Assembly (NCBI RefSeq): GCF_008370345.1
Contig: NZ_VTUU01000007.1
Location: 62,001-126,000, forward strand
Source of the DNA: Marinobacter salinexigens
GTDB lineage: Bacteria > Pseudomonadota > Gammaproteobacteria > Pseudomonadales > Oleiphilaceae
Length of the DNA: 64,000 bases
Reading direction: 5' to 3'
A program made the position numbers and the translations under genes. This document shows positions 53,378 through 63,632 of the stretch, piece after piece. How positions within the stretch are numbered: the stretch's first letter is position 1; each line of letters begins with the position of its first letter. The notes beneath the pieces are model-generated. The model had not been told where the DNA came from, made no database searches, and saw only the letters and a list, made by a program, of their open reading frames with translations.

Positions 53378-54640
53378 ATGAACCTAACTGAACTCAAGCA
53401 GAAGTCCGTACCCGAGTTGCTCGAAATCGCGCAAGAAATGGGTCTCGATAACCTGGCTCGTTCCCGTAAACAGGATGTGATCTTTTCCATTCTGAAAAAA
53501 CACGCCAAAAGCGGCGAAGACATCTACGGCGACGGCGTACTGGAAATTCTGCAGGACGGTTTCGGTTTCCTCCGTTCCGCCGATGCCTCCTACCTGGCAG
53601 GTCCTGACGATATCTATGTTTCTCCCAGTCAGATCCGTCGCTTCAACCTGCGGACCGGTGATACGATAGCCGGTAAAATTCGACCGCCAAAAGACGGCGA
53701 ACGCTACTTTGCCCTGTTGAAAGTTAACGAGATTAACTTCGACAAACCGGACAATGCCCGTAACAAGATCCTGTTTGAAAACCTGACGCCGCTGTTTCCG
53801 CAGGAACGTCTGTCACTGGAAGCCGGTAACGGCAGTACCGAAGACCTGTCTGCACGGGTTCTGGACCTGGTGGCTCCGATCGGAAAAGGCCAGCGTGGCC
53901 TGATCGTCTCCCCGCCGAAGGCCGGTAAGACACTGCTGATGCAGGGGATTGCCCAGTCCATCACCCGCAACAACCCTGAATGTCACCTGATGGTGCTGCT
54001 GATCGACGAGCGCCCGGAAGAAGTGACCGAGATGCAGCGGACCGTGCGCGGTGAAGTCGTTGCCTCAACCTTCGACGAGCCGCCTGCGCGTCACGTTCAG
54101 GTTGCTGAGATGGTGATCGAAAAGGCCAAACGCCTGGTCGAGCACAAGAAAGACGTGGTCATCCTGCTGGACTCCATCACTCGTCTGGCACGTGCCTACA
54201 ACACCGTTATTCCTTCCTCCGGTAAGGTACTGACCGGTGGTGTTGACGCCCACGCCCTCGAAAAACCCAAGCGTTTCTTCGGCGCAGCCCGTAACGTGGA
54301 AGAAGGCGGAAGCCTGACCATCCTGGCAACCGCGCTGGTTAACACCGGTTCCAAGATGGACGAGGTTATCTACGAAGAATTCAAGGGTACCGGTAACATG
54401 GAAGTCCACCTGGACCGCCGTATTGCCGAAAAACGTACCTACCCGGCCATCAACATCCGAAGCTCCGGCACCCGTCGTGAAGACCTGCTGATGAGTGAAG
54501 CGGATATCCAGCGCGTCTGGATCCTGCGGAAGCTGCTGCACTCCATGGACGACGATACCGCTGCGATCGAGTTCCTGCTGGACAAACTCAAGGACACCAA
54601 GACCAACGACGAGTTCTTCCAGTCCATGAAGCGTCGTTGA
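53378..54640 (+). CDS. rho: transcription termination factor Rho
   Basis: 420-residue hexameric RNA helicase. The start [18 protein letters not shown] is standard. The RNA-binding cold-shock-like domain includes [22 protein letters not shown]. The P-loop is [12 protein letters not shown], Walker [17 protein letters not shown], and the R-loop and C-terminus are complete. Confidence 0.98.
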   Translation: MNLTELKQKSVPELLEIAQEMGLDNLARSRKQDVIFSILKKHAKSGEDIYGDGVLEILQDGFGFLRSADASYLAGPDDIYVSPSQIRRFNLRTGDTIAGKIRPPKDGERYFALLKVNEINFDKPDNARNKILFENLTPLFPQERLSLEAGNGSTEDLSARVLDLVAPIGKGQRGLIVSPPKAGKTLLMQGIAQSITRNNPECHLMVLLIDERPEEVTEMQRTVRGEVVASTFDEPPARHVQVAEMVIEKAKRLVEHKKDVVILLDSITRLARAYNTVIPSSGKVLTGGVDAHALEKPKRFFGAARNVEEGGSLTILATALVNTGSKMDEVIYEEFKGTGNMEVHLDRRIAEKRTYPAINIRSSGTRREDLLMSEADIQRVWILRKLLHSMDDDTAAIEFLLDKLKDTKTNDEFFQSMKRR

Positions 54641-54678
54641 TCGTAGGAGTTGACTTGGCGCCTCTGACTGGTGGGGGA

Positions 54679-54787
54679 GGCGTTGGCGGCGATAATCTCC
54701 AGAGACACGCCGTGAACCCATCCCTGGGGGCTTGGTCTTGCCATCCTTGGCAAGACACAGTCTCTGGAGATTATCCCCGCCAACGCC
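54679..54787 (-). repeat. long hairpin element C, diverged and inverted member
   Basis: Arms 54679-54705 and 54761-54787 pair over 27 bp with one mismatch. Read on the minus strand, the core 54706-54760 resembles that of elements A and B, with an 8 bp hairpin GTCTTGCC-AAGGAT-GGCAAGAC and CCC-AGGGAT-GGG. It follows rho by 38 bases and may also act as its terminator. Confidence 0.75.
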
Positions 54788-54839
54788 AGTTATCTTTGGT
54801 GCGCGCACTCTAAGTAGTCAGTTCCCTGGATCGAAGAAC

Positions 54840-54909
54840 GAAGCCGGGAAGGGGGTCCAAAACAATCAGGGAAACCACGTTTTCCGTTTTGGACCCCTTT
54901 CCCGGCTTT
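54840..54909. repeat. second long hairpin (element D) upstream of ubiD
   Basis: 24-base arms 54840-54863 and 54886-54909 match in 22 positions. The 22-base loop holds a nested GGAAA/TTTCC pair. It ends 32 bases before the ubiD ATG. It has no core similarity to A-C beyond a CAGGGA in the loop. Confidence 0.65.
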
Positions 54910-54941
54910 GTTCAAACTCCTATGCCGAACGGAGCCAGACA

Positions 54942-56429
54942 ATGAATTACAGCGACCTTCGGGACTTCATCAACCAGCTGGAGAAGCTCGGCGAGCTGAA
55001 ACGGATCACCGTTGAAGTCGACCCCCATCTGGAAATGACCGAAATCTGCGACCGCACCCTGCGGGCAGGTGGGCCAGCATTGTTGTTTGAAAACCCCAAA
55101 GGCTATGACATGCCCGTACTGGCCAACCTGTTTGGCACCCCCAAGCGGGTCGCGTTGGGCATGGGACAGGAAGATGTCACCGCATTGCGGGAGATCGGAA
55201 AGTTGCTGGCATTCCTCAAAGAGCCAGATCCCCCCAAGGGTTTCAAAGACGCCATCGAAAAGCTGCCGTTGTTCCGGCAGGTGATGAGAATGAGCCCGAA
55301 AGTGCTTCGCTCAGCGCCGTGTCAGGAGGTTGTGATCGAAAAGGATCAGATCGACCTTTACCAGATTCCGGTTCAGAAATGCTGGCCCGGTGATGCTGGC
55401 CCTCTGGTGACCTGGCCGTTGGTGATTACTCGGGGGCCGCATAAGGAACGGCAGAATCTCGGTATTTACCGCCAGCAGGTGATCGGCCGCAATCGTTTGA
55501 TTATGCGCTGGCTGAGTCACCGGGGTGGGGCGCTGGACTTTCGTGAGTTCCAGAAGGCCAATCCGGGAAAGCCCTATCCGGTAGCTGTTGCCCTGGGTGC
55601 TGACCCGGCCACGATTCTCGGTGCCGTTACGCCTGTGCCGGATACTTTGTCAGAGTATGCCTTTGCCGGATTGTTGCGTGGCAGCCGTACGGAACTGGTG
55701 AAAGCGGGACTGAGTGATCTGCAGGTGCCGGCCAGCGCCGAGATTGTTCTGGAAGGTTTTATCTATCCGGACGATATGGCGCCGGAGGGGCCTTTTGGTG
55801 ATCACACCGGTTACTACAACGAGGTGGATCAGTTTCCAGTGTTTACCGTGGAGCGGATCACCCATCGTAAGGATGCGATATACCATAGCACCTACACCGG
55901 CCGCCCGCCTGATGAACCGGCGGTACTTGGTCTGGCGCTTAACGAAGTGTTTATTCCGATATTGCAGAAGCAGTTTCCTGAAATTGTGGATTTCTATCTG
56001 CCACCGGAAGGCTGTTCCTATCGCCTTGCCGTGGTCACCATGAAGAAGCAGTATCCTGGCCATGCGAAACGGGTGATGATGGGCGTATGGTCGTTCCTGC
56101 GCCAGTTCATGTACACCAAGTTCGTGATTGTGACAGACGACGACGTCAACGCGCGGGACTGGAAAGACGTGATCTGGGCAATTACCACCCGAATGGACCC
56201 GGCCCGGGACACCACGCTGGTGGAAAACACGCCCATCGACTATCTGGATTTTGCCTCGCCGGTGTCCGGCCTGGGGTCCAAGATGGGTATGGACGCGACC
56301 AACAAATGGCCGGGTGAAACGGATCGGGAGTGGGGCGAGCCGATTGTGATGGCCGATGAGGTGAAAAGTCGGGTCGATGACATCTGGGACAGTCTGGGTA
56401 TTGAAATCCCGGCTGGCCGCCCCGAGTAA
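54942..56429 (+). CDS. ubiD: 4-hydroxy-3-polyprenylbenzoate decarboxylase
   Basis: Prenylated-FMN decarboxylase in ubiquinone synthesis, 495 residues from ATG 54942, which has GGAG seven bases upstream; an open frame further upstream crosses the hairpins and is not used. [16 protein letters not shown] and the terminal motif [16 protein letters not shown] are UbiD-typical. Confidence 0.95.
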   Translation: MNYSDLRDFINQLEKLGELKRITVEVDPHLEMTEICDRTLRAGGPALLFENPKGYDMPVLANLFGTPKRVALGMGQEDVTALREIGKLLAFLKEPDPPKGFKDAIEKLPLFRQVMRMSPKVLRSAPCQEVVIEKDQIDLYQIPVQKCWPGDAGPLVTWPLVITRGPHKERQNLGIYRQQVIGRNRLIMRWLSHRGGALDFREFQKANPGKPYPVAVALGADPATILGAVTPVPDTLSEYAFAGLLRGSRTELVKAGLSDLQVPASAEIVLEGFIYPDDMAPEGPFGDHTGYYNEVDQFPVFTVERITHRKDAIYHSTYTGRPPDEPAVLGLALNEVFIPILQKQFPEIVDFYLPPEGCSYRLAVVTMKKQYPGHAKRVMMGVWSFLRQFMYTKFVIVTDDDVNARDWKDVIWAITTRMDPARDTTLVENTPIDYLDFASPVSGLGSKMGMDATNKWPGETDREWGEPIVMADEVKSRVDDIWDSLGIEIPAGRPE

Positions 56430-56440
56430 CAGGGTTGCCC

Positions 56441-57433
56441 GTGTACAGGGTAGTGTTTGAGCCAGCAGGCATCGAGTTGCTGTCGGCTCCTGAGGATGAC
56501 TTGCTCAGTGCGACTGCCGGGGCTGGTGTTCGAGTGCCTGCAGCCTGCCGTAACGGGGTGTGTGAGATCTGTGAAGCCCGCCTGCTGGCCGGGACGGTAC
56601 TCAACACCCGAAACCAACAGATGATTCCGGTCAACGGGCGCCTGATGCTGTGTAGAAGCCTGGCCCTGAGTGACCTTGAACTGGAGATGACCGCCATTAT
56701 GGCAGCCGGAAAGATAGAGCCTCGTAAGTTTCAGGCGAATGTAGTGGATGTTCAGCCGATCAGCCACGATGTATACCGGGTTGAGTTGAAACTCCCCCGT
56801 CGCCGTGAACTGACGTTCCACGCCGGCCAGTATCTCTCGGTGAACCTCCCGGATGCCGATCCCTGCTATTTCTCCATTGCCAGCAGTCCTGCCGAGCCGA
56901 ATATTGAGCTGCACATTCAGGCATCTCCGGAGTGGGTTTCGGCCCAGAAGGTAATTGATGCGCTCGTGCTGGGCAGCGATGTGACCCTGGAGCTACCCCA
57001 TGGCAGGGCCTGTCTGGCTGTTGCGCCGCAGCGCCCTGTGTTACTGGTAGCAGCGGGAACAGGCTTTGCGCAGATGAAAAGTCTGGTGAATTATCTGCGT
57101 GAAACCACCTTCGCGCACCCGCTCACTCTGTTCTGGGGTGTGCGTCGCCAGGAAGATATGTATTTGCGCAGCATGGCTGAGCAGTGGGCGCAGGACTGGT
57201 CTCCTCTGACCTTTGTTCCGGTTGTTGGTGACGATGAAGATAATGACTGGGGTGGACACCATGACCAGTTGGTCCGAGCGGTGCTGGCTTCAGGCGCCGA
57301 CTGGAAGAATGTGGAAGTTCACGCTAGCGGTTCACCGACTATGGTGTATACCCTGATGGATGCGCTCATTGAAAAGGGGTTGCCGGAATCGGCATTTTTC
57401 TCGGATGTGCTGGAATACGCACCGCGGGGATAG
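56441..57433 (+). CDS. [2Fe-2S] ferredoxin/NAD(P)H flavin reductase
   Basis: A 330-residue electron-transfer protein. The N-terminal plant-type ferredoxin (CRNGVCEIC, then a Cys in GRLMLCRSL) is followed by an FNR domain with the FAD motif AGQYLSVNL and NAD site VLLVAAGTGFAQMKSL. Start GTG 56441 is favoured over a TTG two codons earlier by spacing from AGGG. It follows ubiD by 11 bp, as Fre does in E. coli, and may supply reduced FMN to the UbiX/UbiD pathway. Often annotated as a CDP-glucoseen reductase homologue. Confidence 0.88.
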   Translation: MYRVVFEPAGIELLSAPEDDLLSATAGAGVRVPAACRNGVCEICEARLLAGTVLNTRNQQMIPVNGRLMLCRSLALSDLELEMTAIMAAGKIEPRKFQANVVDVQPISHDVYRVELKLPRRRELTFHAGQYLSVNLPDADPCYFSIASSPAEPNIELHIQASPEWVSAQKVIDALVLGSDVTLELPHGRACLAVAPQRPVLLVAAGTGFAQMKSLVNYLRETTFAHPLTLFWGVRRQEDMYLRSMAEQWAQDWSPLTFVPVVGDDEDNDWGGHHDQLVRAVLASGADWKNVEVHASGSPTMVYTLMDALIEKGLPESAFFSDVLEYAPRG

Positions 57434-57501
57434 GTGACCAGATCCGGGGGCAGATGTCAGTCCTGCCCCCGGATTTCATCGGCTTCACGTAAACGGGGCT
57501 T

Positions 57502-58743
57502 TTACGCCTTCGGCATCGGTAGCTCGGGCAGGCCATTGTCCTTGGCCAATCCCTGCATCATGAGTTTGACACTGGCTTCCTCTTCCCCCATATGGGCATT
57601 CAGCCTGCTTAGTTCTGCCAGAGTTTCCCGGCTGCGGCGCAGCTTCAGACTGGTTTCAAAGTATTCCCTGGCCTTGCCCCAGAGCTGGTTTCTCAGGCTC
57701 AGGCGGCCCAGCGCCAGCAATAGTTCCGGATTATTTGGGCGGTCTTTCAGCCACTGCTCAGCCAGGAGTAATTGCTCGTCCGGCTTGTGCCCCCCAATAC
57801 GGCCATAGAGGTTTACCAGTTCGTCACTCCAGTGGTTCCGCAGAACCTTGCGCAGCAGTGTCTCAGTCTGGGCTTCATCCCCCAGATCCGCGAGCAGGCG
57901 TGCGTAGTCCTTGATGGTCTGCTCGTCGCGGCGCAGGTATCCCGGGAGTGCATCCCAGAGTCTTGTCAAAGGGTCCAGGGAGGCTTGTGGGTCTTCCTCG
58001 CGTTGACGACGGCAGTCCTCGGCGGCACGTTCAAGCAGGTTGTGCCAGACCTGACGCTGGAGTTCGTTGAATTCGTTCTCGGGCAGAACGTGGCGCTTTT
58101 GTAGATCCGGTAGCAGTTTGCACAGTTCCCGCCAGTCTTCCAGTCGCAGGTAAGTATTTTTCAGAAGCTTCAGCACAAACGGATGATTGGGTGATTGTTT
58201 GCGTAGGCGGAGCAGCGTTGCCAGGGCCTGCTCAAGTCTGTTGCCGGCCAGTTGGAGTTGAGCCTGGGTGATGCCAACCGCCATATCCGAGCCTGGCGTA
58301 CTTTCGAACGCTTTTCGTAGCAGTTCATCTACCGCGTCATGGTCGCCGGATTCAAAGGAAGCCTGGGCCGCGGCAAGGTAGTTGATCAGTGGCGTGTCGG
58401 CGTGGCTGGCGGAAGTGGTCAGTAGTTTTCGTGCCCTTGGCCAATTGCCCTCTGCGAGCGCCAGCAAACCCTGGGTTGTGCGCCGGCGGGAACGGCGCTC
58501 ATTGCCCCGGGCCAGCCATCCGGTGACCATGCCGGAACTTTGGCGAAAGCGCCGGAACAGATTGAGTGACACAACGATTACGGCAACCAGCAGCACCAGC
58601 AGCACGATGCCTACCCAGAAGTTGGTTTCAATCAGGTAGTTGCCGAGACTGATGCGTATATAGCCCAGATCGTACTGGAGCCCCAGGGACAGCCCCGTGC
58701 CAATCAGCAGGGCCAGAAGTGCTATCAGCAACAGGCGAATCAT
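57502..58743 (-). CDS. hemY: HemY family TPR protein
   Basis: 413-residue inner-membrane protein with two N-terminal helices (2-25, 42-63) and TPR repeats through the rest. Linked to late haem synthesis. ATGA overlap with hemX. Last gene of hemC-hemD-hemX-hemY. Confidence 0.93.
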   Translation of the reverse strand: MIRLLLIALLALLIGTGLSLGLQYDLGYIRISLGNYLIETNFWVGIVLLVLLVAVIVVSLNLFRRFRQSSGMVTGWLARGNERRSRRRTTQGLLALAEGNWPRARKLLTTSASHADTPLINYLAAAQASFESGDHDAVDELLRKAFESTPGSDMAVGITQAQLQLAGNRLEQALATLLRLRKQSPNHPFVLKLLKNTYLRLEDWRELCKLLPDLQKRHVLPENEFNELQRQVWHNLLERAAEDCRRQREEDPQASLDPLTRLWDALPGYLRRDEQTIKDYARLLADLGDEAQTETLLRKVLRNHWSDELVNLYGRIGGHKPDEQLLLAEQWLKDRPNNPELLLALGRLSLRNQLWGKAREYFETSLKLRRSRETLAELSRLNAHMGEEEASVKLMMQGLAKDNGLPELPMPKA

Positions 58744-59855
58744 GAAGCATCGTCTCCGTTGTCGGCGCTATCCGCCTCAGGTTTGCTGTCGCTTGTAGTC
58801 ATGCGACCGGCGAGGCGCTCCTTCAGTAACGCCAGGGACTGGCTGATATCCGGAAGCTTGGGGTCGACATTGCGGGTCGCCAGTTCAGCGAGGGTTTCAG
58901 ACAGGGCGGAGACTCTCGGGTTGGTGTTGTCATACCAGTTGTCGACGGTGTTTCTGGCTTTTGCCAGGGCACGCTCGAACAGGGGCTGGTTGCCGCGCAG
59001 TACTGCCATTTCCGCTTCTTCCAACATCAGCTGCAGATTCAGTCGGGCGTAAGCACTCTGGTCAGGCGACAGCAATGGTTTGACGGGCTCATCCATGCGA
59101 CGGACAACAATGACCTGCTTGATGGTCGCTTTGAACTTGTCCCAGGCGCGCAGGAAGATGTTTCGGGTTTCGACGCCAGCCTCGGTGTTGTCATCTGGTG
59201 TTATGAATCCGGGTGCCCGCGCGCTGATCAGAGCCTGGTCAGTCAGCTCGTGAACACCGCTGATGGCGGCTTCGAGGGTCAGATAAAGGCCGGTGCGATC
59301 AACACCGCTGATGCCTTTGAGGGCAAGAACTTCCCGGGCCAGTTGCTGGCGAACAGGGTAAACACCGATGTCGTCGGATTCGGTCAGAACGTCGTCGGCG
59401 GCTTCCAGTGCAGACAGCGCGCCCCGGATATCCTTTTCGATCAGCAGTCTCTGGTTGGCTATCCGCAGCAGGTACTCAGCTTCGGCGAGCAGCCAGTCCG
59501 TGCGGGTGCGGTTACCTGCCTCAAGCAGCTCACGTGCAGTGTGGTCGATCTGTCGTTGCTGGGTGGCGATCAGTTCGCGTTGGGCTGCGAGCTTGTCTTC
59601 CAGTGCCTGAATTCGCTGGCTTTGCTGACTGCCACGATCACTGTACAGATCTTCCAGGCGATTGGTGTTCTGCTGCAGGGACTGGAGCGTTTGCTGCACG
59701 GCCTGATGATTATTCCACTGTTGCCAGCTCCAGAGCCCGAGAGCCAAGGCGGCAATCAGCGCCAGTACAGCGATCAGCCATACGGGCCAGAGTTTGGGAC
59801 GCTCGGGCGTCTTTTGGGGAATTGGGGCAGGCAGTTGATTCGTTGTCTCAGTCAC
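58740..59855 (-). CDS. hemX: HemX, putative uroporphyrinogen-III C-methyltransferase-like membrane protein
   Basis: 371 residues from GTG 59855, eight bases after the hemD stop. One membrane helix (~21-40), then a coiled coil (~45-95) and helical periplasmic domain. Not a true methyltransferase by motif; the name is historical. The longer upstream frame overlaps hemD and is Arg-rich. Confidence 0.92.
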   Translation of the reverse strand: MTETTNQLPAPIPQKTPERPKLWPVWLIAVLALIAALALGLWSWQQWNNHQAVQQTLQSLQQNTNRLEDLYSDRGSQQSQRIQALEDKLAAQRELIATQQRQIDHTARELLEAGNRTRTDWLLAEAEYLLRIANQRLLIEKDIRGALSALEAADDVLTESDDIGVYPVRQQLAREVLALKGISGVDRTGLYLTLEAAISGVHELTDQALISARAPGFITPDDNTEAGVETRNIFLRAWDKFKATIKQVIVVRRMDEPVKPLLSPDQSAYARLNLQLMLEEAEMAVLRGNQPLFERALAKARNTVDNWYDNTNPRVSALSETLAELATRNVDPKLPDISQSLALLKERLAGRMTTSDSKPEADSADNGDDAS

Positions 59856-59863
59856 GGGCGTCC

Positions 59864-60655
59864 TTACTTGGCTTGTCCGGCCCCGCCGTCTCCGGCGCCA
59901 AGATGCGCTGCAACGGAGGCCATGATGTCTTTGTCGGCCAGACTGTCCGGTATGCAAATATGTCGGAATCCAGCACTGCGGGCCTGCTCGGCGACCCGAT
60001 CAGCCGGAACAATCAATAACCTATCGTATAGATTATGGCCGCTCTTCGCACATAGTGCGATGAGATTCTGCAAGGTTTCCCCGGACAGGGTCACAATGGC
60101 CTCGGGCGCAAACTTGCCTAGAATCTCGTTGACCTGGTGAGCAGTATAGTCCGGGAACAGGCGGCGGTAGAGTGGCAACACAGTGACCCGGGCTCCCCGG
60201 CTTTCCAGGGTTTGCCGGATCAGTTCCCGGCCATCTTCGCCCCGGGCCAGCAGAACCCGTTCGCCGTTCATTGCAGTCAGAGAGGGTAGTGCAAGCAGCG
60301 CTTCACTGGTCCAGCCCCGGGCCGGTTTTCGGGTACTGATGCCATATTCGGAAAATACCCTGGCCGTGCCGGCTCCGACGGCATACCAGCGTATGCCTGA
60401 AGGAACTTGTGGCCACCAGGTGTCCAGTTCATCCAGTAACAACCTGGCGGCGTACGGGCTGACGGCAATAATATGCGAGAACTGATCCAGATCGAGTATC
60501 AGGGTACGGCGTTCCGGCGTTTCGGGCAGGGGCTGCCGATCAATCAGTGGCATCACCCTGACGTCGGCGCCAGATGCGCTAAACAGTGTCGCAAGTCTGG
60601 ACGCTTCAGGCTCGGGCCGACAGATCAGCACCCGCCGGCATTCGAGGGAGGGCAT
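59864..60655 (-). CDS. hemD: uroporphyrinogen-III synthase
   Basis: 263 residues. ATG 60655 lies one base after the hemC stop, giving MPSLECRRVLICRPEPEASRL. Weakly conserved family; YAVGAGTARVF and VTLSGETLQNLIAL are the recognisable parts. Catalyses cyclisation of hydroxymethylbilane. Confidence 0.93.
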   Translation of the reverse strand: MPSLECRRVLICRPEPEASRLATLFSASGADVRVMPLIDRQPLPETPERRTLILDLDQFSHIIAVSPYAARLLLDELDTWWPQVPSGIRWYAVGAGTARVFSEYGISTRKPARGWTSEALLALPSLTAMNGERVLLARGEDGRELIRQTLESRGARVTVLPLYRRLFPDYTAHQVNEILGKFAPEAIVTLSGETLQNLIALCAKSGHNLYDRLLIVPADRVAEQARSAGFRHICIPDSLADKDIMASVAAHLGAGDGGAGQAK

Positions 60656-60656
60656 C

Positions 60657-61598
60657 TCAGCGCGGGGTGTGGCCATAGATTTCGGCCAGAACCTTGTCTG
60701 CACCCAGGGCCAGAAGTTCTTCGGCCAGCTCCCGACCCAGGCGTTCGCCTTCACTGCGGGGCGCTCGGCCTTCCACCCGGAAAATTTCGGTGCCATCGAC
60801 CGAACCTACAAGCCCGCGCAGCCACAGGGTGTCGTCGTCTTCCAGCAGTGCGTAGGCGGCAATGGGTACCTGACAGCCGCCTTCAAGACGACGGTTCAGG
60901 GCCCGTTCTGCGGTTACCCGATCCCAGCTGTCTTTGTGGGTCAGCTGATCCAGCATGGCACGAAGTTCGTTGTCGCCCAGCCGGCATTCGATGCCCAGAG
61001 CACCCTGGCCAACCGCAGGCAGGGAAATGGTGTCAGGCAGGCAGTAGCGGATGCGGTCATGGAATCCGAGGCGTTTGAGACCAGAACTCGCCAGCACAAT
61101 AGCGTCATATTCGCCGGCGTCCAGCTTGGCCAGGCGGGTGTTGACGTTGCCCCGGAGTACACGGATCTGGAGGTCCGGGCGATGAGAGCGCAGTTGCGCT
61201 TCCCGGCGCAGGCTGGCTGTGCCCACGATGGCACCTTCAGGCAAGGCATCAATGTTTTCGTATTGATTGCTCACGAACGCATCAGTCGGGTCTTCACGTT
61301 CACAGATGGCGACCAGGCCCAGGCCTTCAGGGAACTCCATGGGGACATCCTTCATGGAATGCACGGCGAGATCGGCCCGGCCATCCAGCATTGCCTCTTC
61401 GAGTTCCTTCACAAACAAACCCTTGCCGCCGATCTTGGCGAGAGGAACATCCAGGATCTTGTCGCCCTGAGTCTTGATCTTGATGAGTTCAACGCTGACG
61501 TTGTCGTTCAGCCGCTCAAGTTCAGACTTGATGAACTCGGCCTGCCACAGTGCCAGAGCGCTGCTACGGGTTGCGATGCGAAGGGTACGTTTGGACAT
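60657..61598 (-). CDS. hemC: hydroxymethylbilane synthase
   Basis: 313 residues. ATG 61598 gives [19 protein letters not shown]; a GTG three codons earlier is possible. [10 protein letters not shown] and the dipyrromethane-bearing Cys in [14 protein letters not shown] are intact. Confidence 0.96.
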   Translation of the reverse strand: MSKRTLRIATRSSALALWQAEFIKSELERLNDNVSVELIKIKTQGDKILDVPLAKIGGKGLFVKELEEAMLDGRADLAVHSMKDVPMEFPEGLGLVAICEREDPTDAFVSNQYENIDALPEGAIVGTASLRREAQLRSHRPDLQIRVLRGNVNTRLAKLDAGEYDAIVLASSGLKRLGFHDRIRYCLPDTISLPAVGQGALGIECRLGDNELRAMLDQLTHKDSWDRVTAERALNRRLEGGCQVPIAAYALLEDDDTLWLRGLVGSVDGTEIFRVEGRAPRSEGERLGRELAEELLALGADKVLAEIYGHTPR

Positions 61599-61696
61599 GG
61601 TGCTCACTGTCGGTTCGGAAAATGTCCGCCAAGGTTACCTTGTGACGGCAAAAAAGTCCCGCTATAGGCCGGGACATACCCCTAAGGTGGCAGATG

Positions 61697-62458
61697 TCAG
61701 CCTGGCTGCTGGTCCTGGAGCCACTGGCGGACGGTGCTGACATGGCGCCGGCTGACCTGCAGGGTCCCGAGATCTTGCCGTAACAGAATGTCACTGTGTC
61801 CTTCGGGCGACCGGTGAAGGGCCTGTATAAAACGGACTCCGACCAGGGTATGGCGGTGGATTCTAAGGAGGTGGTGCGGGTAAGCGTTTTCCAGTTCCTT
61901 GAGGGTATAGTCGCAGACTGTATCGCCATGGGTGTGATGGAGGGTGACGTATTTCTGGTCCGCTTCGCAGTATACGATATCCGTGAGGTCGATCAGCTCG
62001 GTGCCCCTGTGGGTTTTGACGGCAATCTGGTCATCGTTCTGCTGGGACTGGCTGGTTAGCGCTTGTAGCTGGACCCGGTTAACCCGTCCTGCGCGCGCCA
62101 GGGCGTTAGCGAGCGCTTCCTTGCGTACCGGTTTCAACAGGTACGCCACGGCGTGGACGTCGAACGCCTGAATCGCGTAGTGGTCGTACGCGGTGCAGAA
62201 AATAAGTGCCGGCGGATTGGCGAGTCGAGCCAGTCTGGCCGCCGCTTCCATGCCATCCATGTCGGGCATGCGAATGTCCAGGAGCAGAATGTCCGGCTCC
62301 AGTTCAGCAACCCGCTGCAGGGCGGTATTTCCGTCTGACGCCTCGCCGCAAACCCGGTAACCGGGCAAAGCTTCAACCAGGCGGCGAAGCCGGTCCCTGG
62401 CCAGGGGTTCGTCATCAGCGATGAGAATGGATTGATTCCTGTCAGGCGTATTGATCAT
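61697..62458 (-). CDS. algR: LytTR response regulator AlgR
   Basis: 253 residues. Receiver domain with phospho-Asp in DILLLDIRMPDMDG, then a LytTR DNA-binding domain (DIVYCEADQKYVTLHH, RIHRHTLVGVRFI). ATG 62458 is eight bases after the kinase stop. In Pseudomonas it controls alginate, type IV pili and hem genes. Confidence 0.93.
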   Translation of the reverse strand: MINTPDRNQSILIADDEPLARDRLRRLVEALPGYRVCGEASDGNTALQRVAELEPDILLLDIRMPDMDGMEAAARLARLANPPALIFCTAYDHYAIQAFDVHAVAYLLKPVRKEALANALARAGRVNRVQLQALTSQSQQNDDQIAVKTHRGTELIDLTDIVYCEADQKYVTLHHTHGDTVCDYTLKELENAYPHHLLRIHRHTLVGVRFIQALHRSPEGHSDILLRQDLGTLQVSRRHVSTVRQWLQDQQPG

Positions 62459-62465
62459 GCCAGTG

Positions 62466-63530
62466 TCAGGTCCTTCTTGTCGGCGTTTTTCGGGTGTTGG
62501 CATCCAGTCGCGGAAGGCGCAGAGTCACCGTGTATATGCCGTTGTGCTGGCTGCGTTTGAGTACCGCGGGTTCGCCAAACAGGGCGTGCAGGCGGGACTG
62601 GATGTTGGCCAGGGCAATGCGGTTACCCTGATGCTCTGTGCCGTTGTGCTCCGGGTTCGGATTCTGAACCAGCAAGTATACAAAATCTCCCTGGGCTTTG
62701 ACTTCGACCCGGACTTCTCCTCCCTCTTTCAGGGGTTGGATACCGTGGTAGATGGCATTTTCCAGCAATGGCTGCAGGGTCAGTGGCGGGATGGCCTGGT
62801 TGTCGAGGCCTGGGGACAGGTCCCACTGTAAAGTGAGTCGGTCACCCAGCCGCAGTGCTTCGATGGCCAGGTAGCGCTGGCACAGGTCCAGTTCCCTGGA
62901 TAGCGGAATCAGCTGGTCGCCGGTCCTCAGGCTGGCGCGGAACAGTTCTGACAGGTCCAGGACGGCCTCTTCGGCCTGGTCCGGGTTGCTGGCAATCAGG
63001 CTGGCGATGGTGTTCATGCTGTTGAACAGGAAATGAGGCTGGATACGGGCCTGCAATGCGGTCAGGTGAGCCTGCATTTCGGCTTCACGTTGTTGTTGCC
63101 ACTGGTGTTGAAGGTAGAAGTATCGCAGCACCATCAGGATGATGAGCAGTGCCAGCAGCAGCTTCTTGGCAATGCCGTGCCAGGCGGCAATGCCCTCCTG
63201 CGGGTGCAGGACGTTGTCTGCGAACAGGCTGAAAGCCAGCACGTCCAGAAGCACAATCAACACGATGCTGATGGTAGCCCGGCCAACGCTCATTCGTGCG
63301 AGTCGTTGCCGCAGAAGGCAGATCAGGGCTGCGCTGGTCAGGGTGGTCCATTGTACAAACAGCGACAGCAGCCCGAAGTAGTTCCAGTCAATCCAGCCAC
63401 TGCTGGCCTGAACAACTGCCAGCAGCAGAACCAGGACTTCGCTGGTAACCAGTAACAGGAAAACGGCACGTACCCGGCACAGGTCCGGTACGTAAAAGTT
63501 ACTGGTGTCGATCTGCTTGCGCTTGCTCAG
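62466..63530 (-). CDS. algZ: sensor histidine kinase AlgZ/FimS
   Basis: 354 residues. N-terminal membrane region with about six segments, then a His_kinase domain with HFLFNSMNTIASL and an atypical ATPase domain. No ATG, GTG or TTG fits the expected N-terminus (SNFYVPDLCRVRAVF); AAGGAG stands six bases before CTG 63530, which I take as the start. Divergent from argH as in Pseudomonas. Confidence 0.9.
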   Translation of the reverse strand: MSKRKQIDTSNFYVPDLCRVRAVFLLLVTSEVLVLLLAVVQASSGWIDWNYFGLLSLFVQWTTLTSAALICLLRQRLARMSVGRATISIVLIVLLDVLAFSLFADNVLHPQEGIAAWHGIAKKLLLALLIILMVLRYFYLQHQWQQQREAEMQAHLTALQARIQPHFLFNSMNTIASLIASNPDQAEEAVLDLSELFRASLRTGDQLIPLSRELDLCQRYLAIEALRLGDRLTLQWDLSPGLDNQAIPPLTLQPLLENAIYHGIQPLKEGGEVRVEVKAQGDFVYLLVQNPNPEHNGTEHQGNRIALANIQSRLHALFGEPAVLKRSQHNGIYTVTLRLPRLDANTRKTPTRRT

Positions 63531-63556
63531 AGGTGTCTCCTTTCGGCCGGTCAGAA

Positions 63557-63565
63557 TGCTATAAT
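63557..63565 (+). promoter_or_regulatory. extended -10 promoter element for argH
   Basis: TGCTATAAT, a perfect extended -10, lies 68 bases before the argH ATG. No good -35 is seen, consistent with extended -10 use. Confidence 0.55.
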
Positions 63566-63632
63566 CCCGGCACGTTTTAATGTACCCAGTCCCCGCCAGA
63601 TGATGCCGGGCTGTCAGCAGGAAAGATAGACC

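Noticed and set aside
60669..61667. 332-codon plus-strand frame
   Set aside because: Antisense of hemC; composition typical of a shadow frame.
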